64,000 nt of DNA, taken from contig VXRJ01000034.1 of the NCBI GenBank assembly GCA_009838525.1, positions 235,945 to 299,944 of the forward strand, given 5' to 3'. Positions 58,578-64,000 of this stretch are shown here, one piece after another. Source of the DNA: Acidobacteriota bacterium. Its GTDB lineage: Bacteria; Acidobacteriota; Vicinamibacteria; Vicinamibacterales; UBA8438. A program made the translations under genes and the position numbers. How positions within the stretch are numbered: position 1 is the first letter of the stretch; each line of letters starts with the position of its first letter. The notes beneath the pieces were generated by a model. That model did no database searches. It was not told where the DNA came from and was given only the letters and a program-made list of their open reading frames with translations.

Positions 58578-60482
58578 CTACGGGACGGGCTGCGAGACAA
58601 TCCGGAACGGCCGGCGCACGTCGGCCACCTCCGTCGCATCCTGCAAGACGCGAGCCAGCGCCACATACCGGCCGGGCGGAAGATCGTGCACCTCCACGAC
58701 CGCGGTGGCGCTGCGTCGGTCGCCGCCCGAGCCCTCCAGCCGGGCCTGCCCCCAGGCGAGAATCGACCCGGTGGCGCCGTCCACCACGTCGACCTCGACC
58801 CGAGTGCGATCCCAGAACGCCGGCGAGTCGGCGTACAGCTCCGTGAAGGCCAGCAGACGCCCGCTTGAAACCCGGGCCTCGACCTGGGTGGGGATCTCGC
58901 CCGCCGGCGCCGAGGTCCAGTCGGCAAGCATCAGGTCGCCGGCGCTGAGCGGCCCACCCGACATCCGGTCCGCGCGCACCGGGTGCTCCACGCTGCCGCG
59001 CCGCCCGGCGGCGTCGATCGCGGCCAGTTGCAGAAAGTAGTTGCCGGGCTGCTCCACACGCACAATGAAGTCGACCTCGAAGACCGGTCCGTCCGGCTTC
59101 TCCACCAGGTTGGGGACAACCTGCACCGTCGCGTGCGACGCCACGGCTCCTTCGCTGTCGCGCAACAGGTACCCCATCGACAGGGCCTCCGGCACGCTGC
59201 CCCCGGCGTCGAACTCCGCGCCGACCAGGATCGCCATCCCCTCACCGTCGCCAGCGTCGCCGCGATAGGCGTAGGTCGCGACGCGCAACGGCAGCTCGCG
59301 GACCGGCACGGGCGCCCGCAGGAGGCGCATGATGCGCTCTTCCTCGCTGGGTCCGGCCCCCTCCGGCGGGACGTGGACCCCCCGGTGCGAGCGGACGCGG
59401 GCGCCGTCGCGCCGCACGGACACGTCGATCTCGTGGAACTCCCCGTCCCGGTCCGACGGAAGCATCTCCACACCGAGCAGGTAGTAGCCGGAGAGCTCCC
59501 TCTCCAGCCGGGAAAACAGCGGGCCGGGGTTGTAGAACGCACGCAGGAGGCTGCCTCCCGTCATCGACGCCGCAGCCATCAGGCCCTGCTCCTGCACGCG
59601 GCGGCTCGCCGGGCCCAACTGCAACCCATAATCCTCGGCCGGCGGCGCCTGTTCCACGACGAAGGCATCCGGCTGCCCCGAGGAGAGCGCGACGGACGTG
59701 TCAGCCAGCGGCTCGTCGAGCATGAAGATGTACAGCGTCGTTCGCGCGGCGGCGGCCAGTTCCGCCATCCTCTCCAGGCCCAGCTCCGCTCCGGCGATCA
59801 CGAAGCCGCCGGAGATCCACACGAGCGCCTTGGGGCCCTCTACCCCCTGCATGGCCTCGAGGATGGTCTCGATGCCGTGACGTGTGGCCTCCGACCGGCG
59901 TCTCCTCTCCTGAAGGACCTCGTATTCGATAAACCCGTTGTCCTGCGGAGGGATGCCCAGACCCGACATCCCTGCGACCGCGCGGCGGACCCGGTCGTGG
60001 TCCGACGTGAAGTCGATGTAGACGCCGGGCTGCGGCATGGCCACGACGGAGACCCGGTCGCCGGGGCTCAGGCTGTCGACGAACTCGGCCGCCGCGCGCA
60101 TCACGTGGCGTCCCTCTCCCCACGGAATGCTCTCTTCGTCGACCAGGATCACGATGAGCCGGCCGGGGTCCGCGCCGGCGTTGGTCGTGTACCCGGCGTC
60201 CGCCCCCAGGGAATCAACCGGGAGGGAGTCTCCCTCGGCCGCCCGCAACGAGATGAACTGCGCCTGGACGACGGCGCGCGGCTCCCCTTCGACGGTCACC
60301 GAGAAATCCGCCGCCTGCAGGTCGGGAATCGGGTTGCCGTCGCCGTCGATGACGGTGGCGTCCACCTCGATGAGCTCGATGCCGCTCCGGAAAGTGGGGA
60401 GCTGCTGGGCCGGTAGCACCACGCTCAAGGCGCATGCAGCGATGATGAATACGCCGAGCCCCACCTGTCGATGGTGGTCCAT
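58578..60482 (-). CDS. VWFA-related acidobacterial-domain secreted protein
   Basis: A 634-residue protein: signal peptide (to about residue 27, ending VLPAQQ), a short beta domain FRSGIELIEVDATVIDGDGN with DLQAADFSVTVEGEPR, and a von Willebrand A-like domain (RLIVILVDEESIPWGEGRHV; FVDSLSPGDRVSVVAMPQPG; PKALVWISGGFVIAGAELG). This is the VWFA-related acidobacterial domain family, common in Acidobacteriota. The MIDAS is degenerate (VDEES rather than DxSxS). The C-terminal third is beta-rich (GRYVALARVLQDATEVADV). Role unknown; adhesion or protein binding is inferred. GGGAGGGG precedes the start. Confidence 0.9.
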   Translation of the reverse strand: MDHHRQVGLGVFIIAACALSVVLPAQQLPTFRSGIELIEVDATVIDGDGNPIPDLQAADFSVTVEGEPRAVVQAQFISLRAAEGDSLPVDSLGADAGYTTNAGADPGRLIVILVDEESIPWGEGRHVMRAAAEFVDSLSPGDRVSVVAMPQPGVYIDFTSDHDRVRRAVAGMSGLGIPPQDNGFIEYEVLQERRRRSEATRHGIETILEAMQGVEGPKALVWISGGFVIAGAELGLERMAELAAAARTTLYIFMLDEPLADTSVALSSGQPDAFVVEQAPPAEDYGLQLGPASRRVQEQGLMAAASMTGGSLLRAFYNPGPLFSRLERELSGYYLLGVEMLPSDRDGEFHEIDVSVRRDGARVRSHRGVHVPPEGAGPSEEERIMRLLRAPVPVRELPLRVATYAYRGDAGDGEGMAILVGAEFDAGGSVPEALSMGYLLRDSEGAVASHATVQVVPNLVEKPDGPVFEVDFIVRVEQPGNYFLQLAAIDAAGRRGSVEHPVRADRMSGGPLSAGDLMLADWTSAPAGEIPTQVEARVSSGRLLAFTELYADSPAFWDRTRVEVDVVDGATGSILAWGQARLEGSGGDRRSATAVVEVHDLPPGRYVALARVLQDATEVADVRRPFRIVSQPVP

Positions 60483-60583
60483 GGAAACCCCTCCCGCCTA
60501 CCATACGTCACCGGATGTCCGCATCGGAAGCCTCGGCCGGTCCGGCGCGCAGCGCTGCACCCTCGGAGACGCTTCCTTCCACT

Positions 60584-60618
60584 GTTTGACACAAATATGG
60601 TGGTATTTTGTGTCAAAC
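60584..60618 (+). promoter_or_regulatory. 12-bp palindrome upstream of the second toxin-antitoxin pair
   Basis: GTTTGACACAAA (60584-60595) and TTTGTGTCAAAC (60607-60618) form a perfect 12-bp inverted repeat around an 11-base centre. Each arm carries a TTGACA-like -35, one on each strand. It ends 18 bases before the antitoxin ATG and fits an autoregulatory operator for that ribbon-helix-helix protein (inference). Confidence 0.65.
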
Positions 60619-60636
60619 GATGGCAGGATCCAGTTG

Positions 60637-60921
60637 ATGGCGAAAACGCGCAAGGTGCAGGTCACGCTGGACGAGACGCAGTACGAGTCGCTGCTGCGGG
60701 CGTCAAGGGGGCGCAAGCTGGCTGCGGTCGTGCGAGAGGCCGTGGCGAAGTACTGCGTCGAACCGGATACGCAACACCGCCGCCTGGAGGCGATTGACAA
60801 GCTTTACCTGCTCGATCCGGTTCCCGCTCCCAAGAACTGGGCGGAATGGAAGCGGGAGTACGGCCGTCTGAAGACCAGGTTCGGCGCGGCCGACGCCGGA
60901 GCAGACGATGAGCGCCGGTGA
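60637..60921 (+). CDS. Ribbon-helix-helix-type antitoxin
   Basis: A 94-residue protein: strand KTRKVQVTLDETQYESLLRA, turn SRGRKL and helix AAVVREAVAKYCVEP form a ribbon-helix-helix-like unit; the remainder (LDPVPAPKNWAEWKREYGRL) is the probable toxin-binding tail. The frame is open upstream to 60037 on the strand opposite the VWFA gene, but ATG 60637 is the first start after the palindrome. It overlaps the PIN gene by 14 bases. Confidence 0.82.
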   Translation: MAKTRKVQVTLDETQYESLLRASRGRKLAAVVREAVAKYCVEPDTQHRRLEAIDKLYLLDPVPAPKNWAEWKREYGRLKTRFGAADAGADDERR

Positions 60922-61342
60922 GAAGGTCTTCGTAGACGCCAACGTCTTCATGTACCTGGTGGGTAGGGACGCCGACCTGCGCCAACGGTGCCGTTCCACC
61001 CTGCGGCACCTGGTTGAGCGCCAGGTTGCGCTGGTTACAAGCGCCGAGGTGCTGCAGGAACTGCTGCATCGCTACAGCGCGCTGAACCGCATTGACACGG
61101 CTCGTGCGGTCCATGACGCGGCGATCCGCATCTGCGCCGAGATCCTGCCGGTGACTGAACAACACACGTCATCCGCCCTTGATCTGCTCCAGCGGCACGG
61201 GCAACTGTCGGCACGTGACGCGCTCCATGTGGCAACGATGGAAAGCCGGGGTATTCGCCGGATTCTGTCGGCAGACCGGGACTTCGATAAGCTCGACGTG
61301 GTTGAACGCGTCGATCCGGCCACCCCGGCAGCCGGAATGTAG
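60908..61342 (+). CDS. PIN-domain toxin (VapC-like ribonuclease)
   Basis: A 144-residue PIN domain: KVFVDANVFMYLVG (Asp10), Glu in TSAEVLQELLHRY, then LSARDALHVATMESRGI and ILSADRDFDKLDVVERV with the remaining acidic residues. All four acidic positions are present, so it is probably an active Mg2+-dependent ribonuclease restrained by the upstream antitoxin. It differs from the PIN protein at 31690. Convergent with the ATPase gene, eight bases apart. Confidence 0.92.
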   Translation: MSAGEKVFVDANVFMYLVGRDADLRQRCRSTLRHLVERQVALVTSAEVLQELLHRYSALNRIDTARAVHDAAIRICAEILPVTEQHTSSALDLLQRHGQLSARDALHVATMESRGIRRILSADRDFDKLDVVERVDPATPAAGM

Positions 61343-61350
61343 CCTGCCCT

Positions 61351-62562
61351 TCATGCATCCAGCCAATGGTCGACGGGAGTCGACAGGAACGTCTCGAGAT
61401 CGATACCGTCACCGCCGACGAGGAGCTTGCGCGTCGGCCGGAAGGCCGTGGAGAACGCCGCCATGCCAGGCAGGGAGTCAGCTGCCCGCCCGCTCTTGAC
61501 TTCGATCGCCACCAGCCGGTTGCCGGCCCGGACGACGAAGTCCACTTCCCGGTTGCGCTCGCGCCAGTAGTAGGTCTCACAGTTGCCGGTGGCCGCCGCG
61601 TTGGCCAGATGCGCGCCAACCGCGGATTCCACGAGGCGGCCCCAGAACGCGTGATCCTGCCGTGCCTGCTGCAGCGTGAGCCCCGCCTGCGCGGTAACCA
61701 GGGCGGTGTTGAAGACCTGGAGCTTGGGGCTCGACGCTCTGCGCCGCGCGGTGTCGCCGGCATATTTCTGCAGCCCGACGATCAGGCCGGTGCCTGCAAG
61801 CAAGTCCAGGTAATGGGCAAGCGTGATCGTGTTGCCGGCATCCTGGAGCTGACCGATCATCTTGTTGTAGGACAGGATCTGGCCGGAGTACGCACACGCC
61901 AGATCCAGCAATCTGCGCAGCAGGGCCGGTTTGTCTACCCGGGACATCAGCAGCACATCGCGGGAGATGATCGGTTCGATGAGCGAGTCGCGGACATAGC
62001 GCGCCCAGCGATCCGGCTGGCGGATGAGCGGCGCCGCTCCGGGATAGGCACCGTAGAAGAGGTACTGCTCCAGGGACCAGCCGAAGGCCGCCCGCATCTC
62101 GGTGAAGCTCCAGTGCGGCAGGCGGATCATCTCGAAGCGCCCGGCCAGGCTCTCTCCGAGGCCACGCTGGACGAGCAGCGGAGCCGAGCCGAGCACGACG
62201 ACCTTCAGCGGTAGGCCGGTGCGCGTATCGGCGTCCCACAAGTACTTGACCGCTTCGGACCAGCCGGTCACCTTCTGCACTTCGTCGAGTACGAGGAGCG
62301 CGCCGCGTGCTCCCGCCTCGGCGGCGAGACTCCGGGCGGCGCCCCACTGCTGCTCAATCCAGTGCACGTCGCGCAGCGTCGGCTCATCGGCACTGGCGAA
62401 ACGGGCAGGCAGTCCGGATTTCCGCGCCGCGTGCTCGACCAGCGTCGTCTTGCCGACCTGACGGGAGCCCGCGACTATCTGGATGAAGCGGCGTGGTTCC
62501 AGGAGACGGTTGATCAGCTCATCGACGTAGGGCCGGGAATAGCTGATCGACGGTTTACTCAT
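61351..62562 (-). CDS. AAA-family ATPase with DUF4143 C-terminus
   Basis: A 403-residue cytoplasmic ATPase: Walker A GSRQVGKTT (32-40), Walker B LLVLDEVQK (89-97), the sensor segment KVVVLGSAPLLVQRGLGESL with LAGRFEMIRLPHWSFTE, and a C-terminal DUF4143 nuclease-like domain (ERNREVDFVVRAGNRLVAIEVKSG), in which Glu, Asp and EVK resemble a restriction-endonuclease-fold core. Such genes are widespread and patchily distributed, with no settled function; defence or mobility roles have been suggested. The start lies within a cluster of TTACTCA elements. Confidence 0.92.
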   Translation of the reverse strand: MSKPSISYSRPYVDELINRLLEPRRFIQIVAGSRQVGKTTLVEHAARKSGLPARFASADEPTLRDVHWIEQQWGAARSLAAEAGARGALLVLDEVQKVTGWSEAVKYLWDADTRTGLPLKVVVLGSAPLLVQRGLGESLAGRFEMIRLPHWSFTEMRAAFGWSLEQYLFYGAYPGAAPLIRQPDRWARYVRDSLIEPIISRDVLLMSRVDKPALLRRLLDLACAYSGQILSYNKMIGQLQDAGNTITLAHYLDLLAGTGLIVGLQKYAGDTARRRASSPKLQVFNTALVTAQAGLTLQQARQDHAFWGRLVESAVGAHLANAAATGNCETYYWRERNREVDFVVRAGNRLVAIEVKSGRAADSLPGMAAFSTAFRPTRKLLVGGDGIDLETFLSTPVDHWLDA

Positions 62563-62583
62563 TATTATGAGTAATTTTACTCA
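62555..62583 (-). promoter_or_regulatory. Three TTACTCA elements at the ATPase promoter
   Basis: TTACTCAT (62555-62562), its inverse ATGAGTAA (62567-62574) and a third TTACTCA (62577-62583) lie within 29 AT-rich bases. The first two form a perfect 8-bp palindrome with a 4-base centre. On the minus strand TAAAAT (62580-62575) is a -10 candidate just before the ATG at 62562. The block resembles a compact operator. Confidence 0.55.
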
Positions 62584-62664
62584 CAATAATGCGCGCGCTC
62601 AACCGTCGGCGGAAACCGCCTGCTACGGACTTCGGGCGCGCGAGGCGGGTTGGCGGCCCCGATC

Positions 62665-63393
62665 TCAGGCGGTCTCCCGCGCCAGCCGCGAGAGATTGGT
62701 CTTGTCGATCGTGACGTCCATGTCGAGCGTCAACTGGCGGGGCGTGCCGGTGGGGACGACGATGAGACCCTCCGGGGCGAAGTCGCCGGTCCGCCGCGGA
62801 TGGACCCCGCGCGTGTCGTAGGGCGCGACTGTCGTGTAGAGATCGTCGCAGAAGGCGTCCTCGATAAAGAACTGCCAGGTGAACGCCCGATCGCCGAACG
62901 GCGCGGTGAAGTGGAGGTGTGGCGGCCGCGGCCGGTACCAGCCGGGAAAGACCGTGTCGAACCGGACCTCGCCGCCCGGTGCGGAGATCTGCCGTCCGCG
63001 CAGGTAAGTGGCCCCGCGCGTGTCGGGCAGGTCCTCCACGATGCGGCCGTTGTCGACGCCGGAATAGATGCCAGAGGCGTCGGCGCTCCAGATGTCGACG
63101 GGCAGGCCGGCGATCGGTTCGCAGTTCGTCGCGTCGCGCAGCACGAGCCGGATTGCGAGCGGCACGCCGTCATGGCCTTCAGTGACGTCCTGACGGACCA
63201 ATCCCGTATTGACGTAGAACGGGCCGTCCTCGAAGTCCGGGGTGACGGTGCAGATGCCCCCCGAGCCGCTTACGACCCGCGGGCGGTCCGGCTCCGCGCA
63301 GCCTGTCGCGACGGCCGCCGCGGTCAGGGCGCCCGCCTTGAGCAGAGAGCGCCGTGTCATGCCGTAGCGCCGACGGTCTGGAAGTCGTGCCAT
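62665..63393 (-). CDS. Tat-exported intradiol ring-cleavage dioxygenase
   Basis: A 242-residue protein with twin-arginine signal TRRSLLKAGALTAAAVATGC (residues 13-32), where Cys32 could be lipid-modified, followed by an intradiol dioxygenase domain. The four Fe(III) ligands are in place: Tyr110 (DIWSADASGIYSG), Tyr153 (FPGWYRPRPPHLHF), His159 and His161. Family members such as protocatechuate 3,4-dioxygenase open catechol rings between the two hydroxyls. This short exported single-subunit form has less certain specificity. ATG 63393 is supported by GGGGAAAGAAG directly upstream; ATG 63360 is possible. Downstream of and on the same strand direction as no other aromatic-pathway gene. Confidence 0.9.
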   Translation of the reverse strand: MARLPDRRRYGMTRRSLLKAGALTAAAVATGCAEPDRPRVVSGSGGICTVTPDFEDGPFYVNTGLVRQDVTEGHDGVPLAIRLVLRDATNCEPIAGLPVDIWSADASGIYSGVDNGRIVEDLPDTRGATYLRGRQISAPGGEVRFDTVFPGWYRPRPPHLHFTAPFGDRAFTWQFFIEDAFCDDLYTTVAPYDTRGVHPRRTGDFAPEGLIVVPTGTPRQLTLDMDVTIDKTNLSRLARETA

Positions 63394-63579
63394 CTTCTTT
63401 CCCCTTGCGGGTCCTTCTTCGGTCCCTGCCCCGCACGAGCGGACCCGATTGTTCCGACCGGCCGGCTGACCGCATTATTTCCGCATCGGCGCCGTGCGTT
63501 CAATGGCCGGTCGGCTGACCGCCGGGCGGCGACGTGGTATACGGTACGCCTGTTCGCTGAACGCATCCGGGGAGGAACC

Positions 63580-64000
63580 ATGCGCGCGCAAAGAATCGTC
63601 GGGATTCTGGGAGTGATCGGCATGCTGGCGGTTGCCGTTGGCGTGGCGGCGGCCCAGCCGGGAGGAAGCGGTGTCGAGCTGACCGTGCTGTCGAGCCGGG
63701 CCGACACGGTGACGGGGCCGGAGGCGCTGCTGCGGATCGATGTCCCGGCGGGCGTCGCGCTCGACAACGTCCGCGTGACCGTGAACGGCGCGGATGCGAC
63801 GGTGGCCTTCCGGGCCGACGCGGAGCGGCATCGGCTCGTCGGCCTGATCGAAGGCCTGACCCCGGGCTCGAACCGGGTGTCGGTGACGGCCGCCGGCGCC
63901 GGCGCCGGCGCGACCGCACAGGACCAGAAAGCAACACCCGATCACGCACCACTGAATTCAGGTCCGCAAGAAGAGCCAGTAGACTTGGAAACACAAGGCT
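63580..64000 (+). CDS. DUF6351-like exported protein, cut by the right window edge
   Basis: An open frame of 140 codons to the window end. GGGGAGGAA precedes ATG 63580. A signal peptide (MRAQRIVGILGVIGMLAVAV, to about residue 26) is followed by VELTVLSSRADTVTGPEALL, VRVTVNGADATVAF and LVGLIEGLTPGSNRVSVTAA, the N-terminal pattern of DUF6351 proteins, which are about 700 residues long and of unknown function. From about 63915 codons switch from G/C-ending to A/T-ending, unlike the rest of the window, although the protein still resembles the family (NSGPQEEPVDLETQ). Similarity is judged by eye only. Confidence 0.72.
   Translation, partial: MRAQRIVGILGVIGMLAVAVGVAAAQPGGSGVELTVLSSRADTVTGPEALLRIDVPAGVALDNVRVTVNGADATVAFRADAERHRLVGLIEGLTPGSNRVSVTAAGAGAGATAQDQKATPDHAPLNSGPQEEPVDLETQG

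Noticed and set aside
60037..60636. 200-codon upstream extension of the second antitoxin
   Set aside because: It lies antisense to the VWFA gene and across the palindromic operator; ribbon-helix-helix homology begins only after ATG 60637.

Overview
The window looks like chromosomal DNA of a high-GC member of the Acidobacteriota, most likely near the Vicinamibacteria. The evidence is the gene content: a double-FtsX permease of the orphan acidobacterial type (ADOP) with its PadR regulator, a VWFA-related acidobacterial-domain protein, TonB-dependent receptors with a carboxypeptidase-regulatory N-terminus, CRTAC1 (ASPIC/UnbV) and TPR proteins, and many DUF1592/DUF1552 (planctomycete-cytochrome-type) proteins. 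No rRNA, tRNA, CRISPR array, transposase or phage gene was seen. Coding density is high and no gene-free stretch exceeds 300 bases.

Layout. 1-6.9 kb: a DUF1592 diheme protein cut by the left edge, a SMUG1-type uracil-DNA glycosylase, a PQQ dehydrogenase, an ArsR-VOC pair behind a duplicated promoter-operator, and a Tat-exported amidohydrolase. 6.9-10.5 kb: the ADOP permease with PadR, and an acetyltransferase. 10.5-19.6 kb: an ankyrin protein, two tandem TonB-dependent receptor paralogues, a DUF3179 protein and a UPF0175 protein. 19.7-25.1 kb (minus): module a, DUF1592-DUF1552-ankyrin. 25.3-27.7 kb: an ABC ATPase and its permease. 27.8-36.3 kb (minus): a PQQ dehydrogenase broken by one in-frame stop, a ribbon-helix-helix/PIN/cation-proton antiporter operon, then an intact PQQ dehydrogenase followed by a thioredoxin-Sel1 fusion. 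36.4-38.6 kb: a Fic protein and a dienelactone-hydrolase-like protein lacking its catalytic Cys and His. 38.7-44.2 kb (plus): module b. 44.2-47.7 kb (minus): CRTAC1 and TPR proteins. 47.8-53 kb: two opposed copies of a cytochrome c/copper monooxygenase-like protein, each with a conserved secreted partner. 53.2-58.6 kb (plus): module c. 58.6-64 kb: the VWFA protein, a second toxin-antitoxin pair, a DUF4143 ATPase, an exported intradiol dioxygenase, and the start of a DUF6351-like protein.

How the genes may work together. Most products carry Sec, Tat or lipoprotein signals, so the region mainly encodes periplasmic or outer-membrane oxidative functions: c-type cytochromes, PQQ dehydrogenases, copper-oxygenase-like proteins and a ring-cleaving dioxygenase, with TonB receptors for uptake. 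The strongest candidate for an undescribed system is the threefold (with the left edge probably fourfold) cassette of a diheme DUF1592 protein, a Tat-exported HxxSHH (DUF1552) protein and an exported ankyrin protein, always in this order with overlapping or nearly touching genes. The second is the paired cytochrome/copper-protein plus secreted-partner module. Their substrates cannot be read from sequence.
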